Program-made: the position numbers and the translations under genes | Notes under the pieces: generated by a model | Told to the model about the DNA's origin: nothing | What the model saw: the letters and a program-made list of their open reading frames with translations, nothing else | Database searches by the model: none | Shown: positions 7,995 through 17,764 of the stretch, in pieces | How the letters are laid out: each line of letters starts with the position of its first letter | How positions within the stretch are numbered: the stretch's first letter is position 1 | Assembly: GCA_963816785.1 (NCBI GenBank) | Contig: CAWFLL010000004.1 | Location: 1,178,001 to 1,242,000, forward strand | Direction of reading: 5' to 3' | Source of the DNA: VRUE01 sp963816785 | GTDB taxonomy: Bacteria; Actinomycetota; Thermoleophilia; Solirubrobacterales; 70-9 | DNA: 64,000 nt

Positions 7995-9696
7995 GGGGAA
8001 GACGGAGGGGGACCCCGCCGAAGGCGACGAGGGCATACCCGACGAGGCCGAATGCCGCCAGGATCGCCGCGATCGGGGAGTACTCGGTCCCCGGCAGCGG
8101 TGTCAACGAGGGCGTGTAGAGGACCAGCACGAACAGCGCGTTGATCGCGACGACGGCGATCGCAAGCCTGGTCGAGACCGCGGCCATCCCGACGACGCAG
8201 GCGCAGATCGCGACCAGCGGAATGCACGAGCGTGCCGGCGTGGATGATCGCGCTCGAGTACGCCAGGGGTGCCCCACTGCAGGAGCGCCCAGAAGAAGCA
8301 GCCCGATCCCGACGTAGGCGAAGCTGGTCATAGCGAAGCGCCCAATCGGCCTCGCTCTCCCGTCTGTGGCGGCGGAGTGCCATCGCGATCGGCCCGATCA
8401 GGAGCAGGCCAAGCAGTCGGGAGAAGCTCGAAGAAGCGGAAGAGGCGGATCGAGATGATCGCTTGGTCGGAGTCCCCTTCCTCGATCGCGTCGACGGTGT
8501 CGCCGACGTCTTCGTCGAACCTGGCGATCCCGGTGATGTCCTCGACGTTGTTCCACTTGTTCTCGAGGCTGCCATCGAGGCCGGCATCGCTGTAGCTGTC
8601 GACGATCGTCTCGAGGCTGCCGCGTTCGTCGATTTCGGTCACACCGGCGAGGTGCCACTTGACGAGCCGGTTGCCGGGCGGGTCGTCGTAGCGCTGGTAG
8701 GCCGACCAGGATCCCATCATCACGAACCCGACCAGGGCCGCGGCGCCGATCCAGCGCCAGCTCGGCAGGCCCCTGAGCGCGGCGATGATCGCGATCGGGA
8801 GGATCCCGTAGATGCTGGCGCCGTGCGCCAGCATGCCGAGGGCGAGCAGGGCGCCGAGCAGGGCGCCGACGCGCATGTCGCGCCGCCATTCCTCCCAGCG
8901 CGGCGAGATGACGAGCGCCAGACGCCGCGAGCAGGAAGGCGGCGGCGATCAGCTTCGGCCAGACGTAGAACCCGTTGGTGATCGCGATGTCGCTGGCCAG
9001 TGCCGCGAACATCGCCAGCCCCATCGTCAGCCGACGCAGGCGGGCCGCGCACAGCACCGCCCAGAGCCCAATGATCCAGAGCTGCTGGACGACGACGCAG
9101 AGCACCTGGTAGTGCAGGGAAATGGTGTCGGCGACCGTGATCGACTCCTGGGAGAGCACGTAGCCGATCTGAAGCGGCGGCCGGTCGCTCATCATCCAGT
9201 CGGGCGGATAGAGCGGCGGGGTCCCGTGGTGGCCTTCGGCCGCGAACCATTCCGCGAAGTAGCGGGGGATGTCGTTGTCGGAGGGCAGGCCTCCCGCGAA
9301 CCGCGATCCCGACATCCCGATCGCGTCTTCGGTGCCGCCATGCAGGAAGCCGATGTAGACGATGAACACCGTCCCCAGGACCCAGAGCAGGAGCGGAATC
9401 CGCAACTGCCGCAGCAGCTCGCGGTCGAGGTTCCCGCGGTAGACGGAGAGGACCGCGACCTGGATCGAGCCGATCAGGAGGACGTAGTTCCAGGCCTGCC
9501 CGATCGTCGGGTCGGCGAAGTAGGCCCAGAACGCGATGAACGCCGCCGCCCCCGAGGCGACGAGCGCGATCGCCAGCAGGATCGGCACGTCGCGGACGCC
9601 GCTCCGCATCGCCGCCAGCGCGGCGGCGATGCCCGGCGCCCCGGTCAGGGCCAGGTGGACGACCAGCATCCAGAGGATTTCTCCGTTCGCGCTCAA
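7948..9696 (-). CDS. Polytopic membrane protein, GT-C-like (broken by several frame changes)
   Basis: A long hydrophobic protein spread over several minus frames. It starts LSANGEILWMLVVHLALTG (TTG at 9696) and runs in one frame to about 8900, in a second to about 8400 (LGMLAHGASIYGILPI, then a soluble stretch DSYSDAGLDGSLENKWN), and then through at least two more changes before ALFVLVLYTPSLTPLPG and the end. About ten helices are apparent. Family features are weak; GT39/GT83-like or a flippase-like protein are both possible. Because hydrophobicity is kept across each break and no in-frame nonsense change was seen, one-base sequence errors are likelier than decay. Its end overlaps the methyltransferase at 7134 tail to tail. 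Confidence 0.5.
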
Positions 9697-9703
9697 GCCG
9701 GGA

Positions 9704-9728
9704 ACCGTATCGGGGCGCTGGGTAGACT
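9704..9728. promoter_or_regulatory. Two divergent -10 boxes in a 40-base gap
   Basis: TACGGT on the minus strand (9704-9709) ends 7 bases before the TTG at 9696. TAGACT on the plus strand (9723-9728) ends 8 bases before the ATG at 9737. Both genes would give nearly leaderless transcripts from a 40-base intergenic gap. Confidence 0.45.
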
Positions 9729-9736
9729 CGGCGGCG

Positions 9737-10703
9737 ATGCCGGAGCAGAGGACGAGCGATCCGCGGCAGGAAGGGGCACGCATCGAGTACGGGCCGCACT
9801 ACTTCCGGCGCGACTGCGGAGTTCCCTACCGGCGCGACGAGCACTGGCTCGAGTTCTTCGGCCGGGTCGCCGACGGCATCGTCCGCGAGCTCGGGCCGAC
9901 CTCGGTCCTCGACGCCGGCTGCGCGATGGGGCTCCTGGTCGAGGCCCTGCGCAAACGGGAGGTCGAGGCCTGGGGCATCGACATCTCCGAGTACGCGATC
10001 TCCCAGGTCCACGAGTCCGTTCGCGACCACTGCCGCGTCGCCTCGATCACCGAGCCGCTGCCGCGGCGCTACGACCTGATCGTCTGCATCGAGGTGCTCG
10101 AGCATCTGCCGCCCGGCGAGACCGACGCCGCGATCGCCAGCCTCTGCGCCAACACCGACCGGCTCCTGCTTTCGACCACACCCACCGACTACGGCGAGGC
10201 GACCCACCTCAACGTGCGGCCCCAGGAGGCGTGGTCGGCGCTCCTCGCCCGCGAAGGCTTCCTCCGCGACCTCGAGGTCGACCTCTCCTACGTGACCCCG
10301 TGGGCCGCACTCTACGTGCGCACCGAGGAGCCCCTGGTCGAGACCGTGCGCCGCTACGACCGCTCCTGGTGGCGGCTGCAGACCGAGGTCGGGGAGCTGC
10401 GCCGCTCGCTGCTGGCACGTCCAGGAGCAGCTCGCCAAGATCGAGGAGGGCGAGGTCGAGGACCGGCCCAGGCTTCTGCGCGAACTCGACGCCCGCGACG
10501 AGGAGCTGCTGCGGCTGCGCGACCTGCTGATCGCGAAGGACGCCGAACTGGGGACGGCACGGGGGACCCTGGCCGAGCTGGCCGAGCACTCGGCCCGCCT
10601 CACCCTGCTGGCGAAGACCGTGCAGGCCGGGATCCCGCTCCTCCCCCGGAGGATTCTGCTCCGCCTCCGCGGACTGCTGTCCCGCCTCCGCCGGCGGAGC
10701 TAG
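9737..10703 (+). CDS. SAM-dependent methyltransferase with long coiled-coil tail (one frame change)
   Basis: The catalytic domain shows VLDAGCAMGLLV (~57-68), WGIDISEYAISQ and ICIEVLEHLP (~117), typical of class I methyltransferases acting on sugars or small metabolites. Near 10420 the frame changes by one base. The continuation reads QLAKIEEGEVEDRPRLLRELD and further heptads, ending in LLLRLRGLLSRLRRRS, a basic amphipathic tail like that of the small coiled-coil protein at 1970. The whole is ~320 residues. Methyltransferase, coiled-coil and membrane-binding tail is the arrangement of WbdD-type chain-length regulators used with Wzm/Wzt systems, though the kinase domain of WbdD is absent. Confidence 0.7.
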
Positions 10704-10707
10704 CCGG

Positions 10708-12368
10708 GTGCCGGCTCCGCGGTTCTCGATCGTAACCCCGGTCTACGAAACGCCGGCCGGGGTGCTGCGGGCGATGCTGAAGTCGGTGCGGGGACAGCGC
10801 TTTCGCGACTGGGAGCTCTGCCTGGTCGACGACTGCTCCGCGGCGCCGAACGTGCGTCGGCTCCTCGACGCCGCGGCCAGGGGCGACGGCCGCATCCGCG
10901 TCTCCTACCGCGACGCGAATGGCGGCATCGTCGCCGCCTCCAACGACGCGCTCGGGATGGCGCAGGGCGAGTTCGTCGTCCTCCTCGACCACGACGACAA
11001 GCTCCACCCCGACGCGCTCGAGCACGTCGAGGAAGCCCTCGCGCGCCGACCCCGAGGTCGATTACGTCTACACCGACGAAGACAAGATCGACGAGGCGGG
11101 GCACCACTCGGGGCCGTTCTTCAAGCCCGACTGGTCGCCGGAGCGGTTCCGCACCCAGATGTACACCTGCCACCTGAGCGTGCTGCGCCGCTCCCTGGTC
11201 GAAGAGGTCGGTGGCTTCCACGCCGAGTTCGAGGGCTCCCAGGACTGGGACCTGATCCTCAGGGTGACCGAGCGGGCGCGGGCCGTCGCTCACGTCCCCC
11301 GGATCCTCTACCACTGGCGCACCCTGGAGACCTCGGCCGCCGGCGGCGGCGAAGAGGCGAAGCCGTGGGCGTTCGAAGCGGGGACGCGTGCCCTGCAGGC
11401 GCATTGCGAGCGGATCGGGCTGCCGGCGAAGGTCGAGCGGGACCTCGATCACCCGGGCGTCTACAACCTCATCCCCCGGCTCGAGCGGCGGCCCCCGGTC
11501 AGCATCGTGATCCCCACCGCGGGCCAGAGTCGCGAGGTGCGGTTCGAGCAGGTCGTCCTGATCACCCACTGCGTCCGCAGCATCGTCGAGACCTCCACCT
11601 ATGACGACTACGAGATCGTCTGCGTCGCCGACACGACCACCGAGCCGGCGGTCCTCGACGAGCTGCGGGAGATCGCCGGAGACCGGTTGCGGATAGTTCC
11701 CTACGACCGGCCGTTCAGCTTCTCCGCCAAGATCAACTCCGGAGCCGTGCGCTCCGAGGGCGAGCACCTTCTCCTCCTCAACGACGACATGGAGGTGATC
11801 GCCCCGGACTGGATCGAGCGAATGGTGATGTACTCGGCCCATCCGGGGATCGGCGCCGTCGGCGGCCGCCTGATCCTCGAGGACGGCCGCCTCCAGCACG
11901 TCGGTGTGCTGTTCGATAACGGCGGCTTCGCGGGCCACCCCTACCACGGCTTCTCACGCGATTTCGCCGGCTACTCGAACAACGTCCTCGTCGCGCAGAA
12001 CCTGCTCGCGGTGACCGGTGCCTGCCTGATGACGCCCCGCGAGACATTCGAGGAGGTCGGGGGCCTGACCACCACCCTCCCGGTCAACTACAACGACATC
12101 GACTACTGCCTGAAGCTGCGGTCGAGGGGGCTGCGGGTCGTCTACGACCCGGGCACGCTGCTCTACCACTTCGAGTCCTCGAGCCGCTCGACCGGATGTC
12201 GAGGATTGGGAGAAAGAGATGCTGATCGATCGCTGGCAGCCGCTGATCGACCCTGACCCCTACTCCAACCCGAGCCTTAGGTACGGTACGCCGCGGCTCA
12301 GCTCCCCCCTCAAATGGGCGATCCGCCGCCTCCCGCGCAGGCCGACCCGTGGAAAGGCAACGGTTTGA
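10708..12368 (+). CDS. Tandem-domain family 2 glycosyltransferase (two frame changes)
   Basis: About 553 residues with two GT2 domains. The first has FSIVTPVYETP (6-16), VDDCSAAPNVR and LLDHDDK (~92). The second begins PVSIVIPTAGQ (~264) with LLLNDDMEV (~356) and NYNDIDYCLKL. A one-base change near 11045 interrupts EEALA...DPEVDYVYTDEDK, and another near 12192 interrupts the last segment, which continues DVEDWEKEMLIDRWQPLI and ends in a basic tail. With those joined, the stop (12366-12368) overlaps the TTG of the next gene. Similar double-GT2 proteins build rhamnan or O-antigen backbones. The GTG at 10708 starts 5 bases after the previous stop. Confidence 0.75.
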
Positions 12369-13018
12369 ACTACGAGCGCCTCTACTCGTATCGCTTCCGC
12401 GACATCGACCAGGACGCGAGGATCGCGGTCTGGCGCGAGATCAGCCCGCACGTCTATGGCCTGATGGGAGAGCCGCAGAGGGTGCTCGACCCCGCCGCCG
12501 GCCGCGGTGAGTTCATCGGCGCGGTGCCGGCGAAGGAGACCTGGGCGGTGGACGAGGTCAGCTACCCGGAGGCGGCCCACAAGCCGGACACGACCGTGAT
12601 CACGGCCTCGATCATGAATGCGGACCTGCCGGAGGCGCATTTCGACGGGGTCTTCGTCTCCAACTTCCTCGAGCACCTGCCCGACCAGGAGGGGATCGCC
12701 GCCTTTCTCGAAAAGATGAACCGGGCGATGGAGACCGGGGGGCGGATCGCGATCATGGGCCCCAACTACCGCTACTGCGCCGGCGAGTACTGGGACTGCG
12801 CCGATCACTACGTCGCCCTCACCCATGTGGCGATCGCCGAGCACCTCTACGCCGCCGGCTTCGAGCCGGACCGGATCATCCCCCGCTACCTGCCGTACTC
12901 CTTCCGCGGCATCCTGCCCCCCTCGCCCCAGCTCACCCGCCTCTACCTGAAGGCAACCCCCGCCTGGCGGCTGCTGGGGAAGCAATTCCTGGTGATCGGG
13001 CGGAAGCTAGACGGTTGA
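12365..13018 (+). CDS. SAM-dependent methyltransferase
   Basis: A 217-residue class I methyltransferase. VLDPAAGRGEF (~39-49) is motif I, and FVSNFLEHLP (~97-106) is the post-II region typical of the methyltransferase type 11/12 group. The TTG start at 12365 gives MNYERLYSYRF and overlaps the stop of the glycosyltransferase upstream (TTGA). An in-frame ATG at 12314 lies inside that gene's reconstructed end and is less likely. It ends convergently with the minus-strand glycosyltransferase, overlapping it by 12 bases. It probably modifies a sugar of the exported polysaccharide. Confidence 0.75.
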   Translation: MNYERLYSYRFRDIDQDARIAVWREISPHVYGLMGEPQRVLDPAAGRGEFIGAVPAKETWAVDEVSYPEAAHKPDTTVITASIMNADLPEAHFDGVFVSNFLEHLPDQEGIAAFLEKMNRAMETGGRIAIMGPNYRYCAGEYWDCADHYVALTHVAIAEHLYAAGFEPDRIIPRYLPYSFRGILPPSPQLTRLYLKATPAWRLLGKQFLVIGRKLDG

Positions 13019-13783
13019 TTCCACGTCGCCGCGGTCGGGCGACTCGCTTGGTGAGCTGACCCGGTAGTCGCCCCGGCTGAGCGTGTGCTCGAGCCAGACG
13101 TAGAGGACGATGAACAGGTAGCGGCTGCCCATCTCGCGCATCGCCAGCTTCGGTACCCCGGTGGTCCGGTTGGTCCAGGAGATCGGGATCACGTGGTAGC
13201 TGTGGCCCCTGACGATCGCCTTCAACGGCATCTCGACGGTCAGGTTGAAGTGCTTGGAGAGCAGCGGCTGGATCGTCTCGATCACGTCACGGCGGTAGGC
13301 CTTGAAGGCGTTCGTGGTGTCGTTGTAGCGGTGCCGGAAGAGGACCCGGATGAACCAATTGGCGAGGCGGTTGATCGCGAACTTCAGCGGCGGATAGTCG
13401 TTGACCCGGGCGCCGGGGACGAAGCGCGAGCCAAACGCGCAATCCCAGCCCTCCTCGAGCAGGCGGTGGTAGCGGATGATGTCCTCGGGGTCGTCGGAGG
13501 CGTCGGCCATCGTGATCACGACCGCGTCCCCCTCGAAGGAGTCCAGGCCCGCCCTGATCGCCATCCCGAAGCCCTTTTCGTAGGGGGAGCGCCGCACCTT
13601 GACGCGCGGATTGGTGGCGCCGATCTCCTCGACGACCGCCGCCGTGCGATCCTCGCTGCCATCGTCGATCACCAGCACCTCGTACTCGATCCCCTCCCGC
13701 TCGAGCACGGCGACGACGCCGTCCACGGTCGTCCCGACCGAGCCCTCCTCGTTCTGGGCGGGGATGACGACGGACAGCTTCAT
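13007..13783 (-). CDS. Family 2 glycosyltransferase, dolichol-phosphate-mannose-synthase-like
   Basis: A 258-residue GT2 protein: LSVVIPAQNEEGS at the start, VLVIDDGSEDRT near residue 33, and ADASDDPEDI as the DxD-type metal site. These proteins transfer a sugar from a nucleotide to polyprenyl phosphate. NDTTNAFKAYRRD matches the later conserved block. It has no C-terminal membrane helices, so it is the soluble type. The ATG at 13783 overlaps the stop of the epimerase upstream (ATGA), so the two are co-translated. An open frame that extends to 14164 is not coding before 13783. Confidence 0.8.
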   Translation of the reverse strand: MKLSVVIPAQNEEGSVGTTVDGVVAVLEREGIEYEVLVIDDGSEDRTAAVVEEIGATNPRVKVRRSPYEKGFGMAIRAGLDSFEGDAVVITMADASDDPEDIIRYHRLLEEGWDCAFGSRFVPGARVNDYPPLKFAINRLANWFIRVLFRHRYNDTTNAFKAYRRDVIETIQPLLSKHFNLTVEMPLKAIVRGHSYHVIPISWTNRTTGVPKLAMREMGSRYLFIVLYVWLEHTLSRGDYRVSSPSESPDRGDVESTV

Positions 13784-14853
13784 GCCGTGGCCATCGTCCA
13801 GCGCTCGACGTTCTGCTCGTACATCTCCTGGAGGATGTCCTCGACGCCGTAGCGGAGCTTCCAGTCCGGGTAGTCCGCTTCGAAGGGGCCGAGGTCGGAG
13901 ATCCACCAGCGATGATCGCCGATCCGCGGCTCCTCGCCCAGCTCCCAGCTGAGCTCCCGGCCCGCGACCAGCTCGCAGATCTCGATCGCCTCGAGCATCG
14001 AGCAGTTGCTGAACCGCCCGCCACCGATGTTGTAGACGGCGGCGGCGCGCGGGGCGCTGTGGAACGCGGCGAAGGCGGCGATCAGGTCGGCGCTGTGGAT
14101 GTTGTCGCGGACCTGCTTGCCTCCGTAGCCGAAGACCGTGTATGGCGTGCCGGTCACGGTGCACTTCATCAGGTAGGCGAGGAAGCCGTGCAGCTTCGCG
14201 CCGGCGTGCTGCGGCCCGGTCAGGCAGCCGCCCCGGAAGCAGACCGTGGGCATCTCGAAGTAGCGGCCGTACTCCTGCACCAGCAGGTCGGCGGCGGCCT
14301 TGGAGACGCCGAACAGCGAGTGGGTCGAGGAGTCGATCGACATCGAGGTGTCGATGCCGCGGTGGTAGCGATGCGACTCGGGCAGCTCGAGGCGGAGCTC
14401 GAGCTCCTCGAGCGGCAGCCGGTTCGGGGTGTCGCCGTAGACCTTGTTGGTCGAGCAGAAGATGAACGGCGCCTCGGGGCAGTTGGCCCGAGTCGCCTCG
14501 AGCAGGTTGAGGGTGCCGTTGGCGTTGACACCGAAGTCGGTCTGGGGGTCGCTCGCGGCCCAGTCGTGGGAGGGCTGGGCAGCGGTGTGGATGACCAGCT
14601 CGATCTCGCCGCCGTGGCTGGAGAAGATCCGGTCGACCGCCTCGCGGTCGCGGATGTCGACGTTCTCGCTGCTGAACTCGGAGTGGGCGACCTGGAGCCG
14701 CTCGGTGACGTGCGCGGTCGAGGCCTCGGGGCCGAAGAAGCTCGCCCGCATGTCGTTCTCGATCCCGACGACGTCGTATCCCTGGGCGACGAAGTGGCCG
14801 ACCGCCTCCGACCCGATCAGCCCACCAGAGCCCGTGATGATCGCCACCGGCAT
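13780..14853 (-). CDS. NAD-dependent epimerase, CDP-paratose 2-epimerase-like
   Basis: A 357-residue SDR-type epimerase. IITGSGGLIGSEAV is the NAD-binding loop, and FIFCSTNKVYGD (~130) holds the catalytic-region Ser/Thr. HSLFGVSKAAAD (~189-200) is the YxxxK site but with Phe where Tyr is usual, which I recall as a feature of this subfamily. FRGGCLTGP and GKQVRDNIHS are strong markers of the CDP-paratose/tyvelose epimerase-like group. It makes a modified sugar nucleotide for the polysaccharide. A second epimerase follows upstream 10 bases away. Substrate is inferred only from family resemblance. Confidence 0.8.
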   Translation of the reverse strand: MPVAIITGSGGLIGSEAVGHFVAQGYDVVGIENDMRASFFGPEASTAHVTERLQVAHSEFSSENVDIRDREAVDRIFSSHGGEIELVIHTAAQPSHDWAASDPQTDFGVNANGTLNLLEATRANCPEAPFIFCSTNKVYGDTPNRLPLEELELRLELPESHRYHRGIDTSMSIDSSTHSLFGVSKAAADLLVQEYGRYFEMPTVCFRGGCLTGPQHAGAKLHGFLAYLMKCTVTGTPYTVFGYGGKQVRDNIHSADLIAAFAAFHSAPRAAAVYNIGGGRFSNCSMLEAIEICELVAGRELSWELGEEPRIGDHRWWISDLGPFEADYPDWKLRYGVEDILQEMYEQNVERWTMATA

Positions 14854-14863
14854 TTTGCTGCTT

Positions 14864-15952
14864 CTACTCCCTCTCCCCTGCGGGGGTCTCGATTTCGAGC
14901 GCGGCGGCGATCCGATCCTCGTCCGCAGCCACCCACTCGTGGATATCGGCGAGCGCCCGCTCGGCGCTGCGCCTCGGGCGCCACTCGTCCAGGCCGAAGA
15001 GTTTCCCGCAATCGGAGAGATAGATGGGGACGTCCCCCTCGCGGGTCTCGGCGACCGGCTCGATCGGAACCTCGTTGCCGGTCAGCTGGCGGCAGATCTC
15101 GGTCGTCTCCCGCAGCGAGAGGCTGCACTCGCGGCCGCCGCCGACGTTCACCGTGCGCCCATCCCAGCCCTCGGGGTCGAGGAGCTGGCGCTCGACCAGG
15201 TCGACGAGGTCCTCGACGTGAAGCAGGTCGCGGACCTGCTTGCCCTCGCCGCCGAAACCGATGTAGGTGAGCGGCCGCTTGAAGTGGTGGGCGAGGACCC
15301 AGTGGGTGAACACCCCCTGGTCGACCTTGCCCATCTGCCAGGGGCCGGCGATCACGCCGCAACGGTCGATCACGGCGGGAACCCCCTGGCCGGCTCGGTA
15401 CTCCTCGATCAGCAGCTCGGCGGCGAGCTTGGTTGCCCCGTAGAGGGTCCGGTGTCCGTTCATCGGGAACTCCTCTGCGATACCCGCCGCCGAGGCGCCG
15501 GGAACATCCTGCGCCTCGGCCAGCTCGAAGCGGGTCGCCTCCTCGACCCTGGCGAGGGCGAGCTGCGGCTCGACCGGGTAGACCCGGCTGGTCGAGAGGA
15601 AGACGATGAAGGCGCCGTCGCGGCGGGCGAGCTCGAGGCAGTGGTAGGCGCCGGTCAGGTTGGTGTGCACGAGGTAGGAGGTGTCGCCGTCGGTCCCGCT
15701 CATCACCGAGGGCTCAGCCGAGCACTCGATCAGCGCCGAGATCTCGGGCAGCCGCTCGAGGTCGGCGGGCTCTCGAACGTCGCCGCGGACGAACTCGACG
15801 GCCGCCTCCTCGAGGCGCGGAAGGTTCAGCTCCGAGCCGCGGCGGTAGAGGTTGTCGAGGGCGAGGATCTCCCACTCGGGGTGCCTTCCCGCGAGGGAGA
15901 CGGCGAGGTTGGAGCCGACGAAGCCGGCGCCTCCTGTGATCAACAGGCGCAC
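14864..15952 (-). CDS. NAD-dependent epimerase/dehydratase (sugar-nucleotide modifying)
   Basis: A 362-residue SDR protein starting MRLLITGGAGFVGSNLA from a GTG at 15952. It has FLSTSRVYP (~113-121) and YGATKLAAE (~166-174), so the catalytic Tyr and Lys are both present, unlike its neighbour. GGEGKQVRDLLHVEDLVDL marks the same broad group as CDP-paratose 2-epimerase. The pair may act in sequence or form a heteromer. Its start is overlapped by the leader-peptide element at 15940-16023, so initiation may be coupled to leader translation. The exact reaction is not known. Confidence 0.78.
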   Translation of the reverse strand: MRLLITGGAGFVGSNLAVSLAGRHPEWEILALDNLYRRGSELNLPRLEEAAVEFVRGDVREPADLERLPEISALIECSAEPSVMSGTDGDTSYLVHTNLTGAYHCLELARRDGAFIVFLSTSRVYPVEPQLALARVEEATRFELAEAQDVPGASAAGIAEEFPMNGHRTLYGATKLAAELLIEEYRAGQGVPAVIDRCGVIAGPWQMGKVDQGVFTHWVLAHHFKRPLTYIGFGGEGKQVRDLLHVEDLVDLVERQLLDPEGWDGRTVNVGGGRECSLSLRETTEICRQLTGNEVPIEPVAETREGDVPIYLSDCGKLFGLDEWRPRRSAERALADIHEWVAADEDRIAAALEIETPAGERE

Positions 15953-16023
15953 GGAATTACCACTTCGCGCTTCGCTCCCTCGCGAAGAATCAGATATGCA
16001 CGCTCGGTCGCTGCCGCGCTCAT
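15940..16023 (-). other. Repeated leader-peptide element, copy 3
   Basis: A 27-residue ORF (ATG at 16023) reading MSAAATERAYLILREGAKRE and ending seven residues later. Its TGA (15940-15942) lies 10 bases inside the epimerase gene. Its DNA aligns with 131-201 and 45799-45870, including the CTTCGC / GCGAAG hairpin. A TACGCT box (16030-16035) is 6 bases upstream of its ATG, suggesting a leaderless mRNA that begins at the leader. Confidence 0.55.
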
Positions 16024-16029
16024 CGCGCA

Positions 16030-16060
16030 AGCGTATCCACCATGCCCTGGCCGCTAATCT
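16030..16060. promoter_or_regulatory. Divergent -10 boxes for epimerase leader and GT4 gene
   Basis: Minus strand: TACGCT at 16030-16035, 6 bases before the leader ATG at 16023. Plus strand: TAATCT at 16055-16060, 6 bases before the GTG at 16067. Spacing again implies leaderless transcripts in both directions. Confidence 0.45.
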
Positions 16061-16066
16061 GCGCCG

Positions 16067-17764
16067 GTGCCGAAAGCCCCTCTCCAACTCGGCCTGCTCT
16101 GGCGGCTGCGCGCGACGAGGAGGATCTGGCGGCCGGGAGCGAGGCACGACATGCCGCTCCTGGAGCCGAAGCCGATGCCGGACGGCCGGCTGGACAGGCC
16201 CGCCCCGGGGGCGGTCCTCAATCGCGGCGCCGTCGCATTCGAAGGCTGGGCGCTGTTTCCCTCCGGCCCCTGCGTGCGAGTCGAGGTCTGGCTCGGCGAG
16301 ACGATGCTCGGCCTCGCCCGGCTCGGCCTCCCCCGGATGGATCTCAGCATGCAGACCGGGGACGCGGCGGCGGGTGTCGCGGGCTTCGAGCTGATCACCG
16401 ACATCTCGTCCTGGCCCGGGCCGGACGGCGATGCGGAGGTCCGGATCGTGGTGGTGGGAAAGGAGGGCGAGCAGCACGAGCTCGCCGCCGCGATCACGGT
16501 CGCCCCGGCGGAGGAGATCGAGTCCGAGGTGGACGTGGCGTCGGCCCCGCCCCCGGCCGCGACCCGAGGCGGAGACGCGCCGCGCGCCCTCATCTTCACC
16601 CATCAGCTGACCCTCGGCGGCGCCCAGCTCTACCTGCTCGAGCTGCTGAGTGAGCTGGTCGCCCACGATGCGATCGAGGCGACGGTCGTCAGCACGCTCG
16701 ACGGGCCACTGCGAGGCAAGCTCGCCGAGCTCGGAATCCCGTCGCACGTGACGAGCATGGCGGTGATCGAGGGGGCCAGCGCCCACAACGGCCGGGTCGA
16801 GGAGCTCGCCGCCTGGGCCGCCGACGGCGGCTTCGAGGTGGTGTTCGTCAACACCGCCACAGCGACCGCGTTCCCGGGCGTCGAGGTCGCGACCAGGATG
16901 GGGATACCGGCGATCTGGGCGATCCACGAGAGCCAGGAGCCGCCGCTGTCTGTGGCGTGAGCTGAATCCGGAGGTGCGCGTCAGCGCCGAACGGGCCCTC
17001 GGCGACGCGGCGGTGGTGCTGTTCGTCGCCGAGGCGACCCAGCGGCTGTTCGAGCCGTGGAGGACCGACGGGCGCTTCCTGACGATTCCCTACGGACTCG
17101 ACCTCGAGCCGATCGACTCCGTCCGAGCCGGCTTCGACCGCGCCGCGGCGCGCCGCGATCGCGGGCATTCCCGCCGATGCCGACCTCGTGATCTGCGTCG
17201 GCTCGGTCGAGCCGCGCAAGGCGCAGGTCTCGCTCACCCAGGCCTTCGAGCGGATCGCCGAGGCTCACCCCGATGCCCACCTGGCGCTGGTCGGCGCCAA
17301 AGACGACGACGACGCCAGGCTGCTGGGCGACTACATCGATGCCTCACCGCAGCGGGACAGGATCCGGCTGATCCCGATCACCCCCGAGGTCCAGGCCTGG
17401 TACGGGATGGCCGACCTCCTCGTCTGCGCCTCCGACATCGAGTCGCTGCCGCGCTCGGTGGTCGAGGCGATGGCGTGGGAGCTGCCGGTCCTGGCGACCG
17501 ACGTCTACGGGCTGCCGGAGCTGATCGAGGAGGGCAGACCGGCTGGCTCTGCCCGGCGCGCGACGTCGAGGCGCTCGCCTCCGGGCTGGATCGGGCACTC
17601 GAGCTCGACCGCCGCCGAGCGCGAAGCGGATGGGCCGGACCGGCCGCGCCCTGATCGAGCGCCGCCACTCGCTCAGCGAGTACGGGCGCAGGGTCGGGGC
17701 CCTGCTGGGCGAGGTCGCCCGCGGTCGGCCCGCCGACGCCCCGGAGCATGTGGGCGAGGGTTAG
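16067..17764 (+). CDS. GT4 glycosyltransferase with N-terminal beta domain (several frame changes)
   Basis: About 565 residues when the frames are joined. Residues ~30-130 form a beta-rich domain (GAVAFEGWALFPSGPCVRVE...) that I do not recognise. The GT-B part starts ALIFTHQLTLGGAQLYLL (~174), continues VILFVAEATQRLF-like sequence, then VICVGSVEPRKAQVSLTQAF and SDIESLPRSVVEAMAWELPV, the E-x7-E retaining motif, and ends LIERRHSLSEYGRRVGALLG. Frame changes fall near 16950, 17150, 17540 and 17635. Motifs are intact on each side, so errors in the sequence are likely. The final stop lies 17 bases inside the next gene. Confidence 0.7.
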
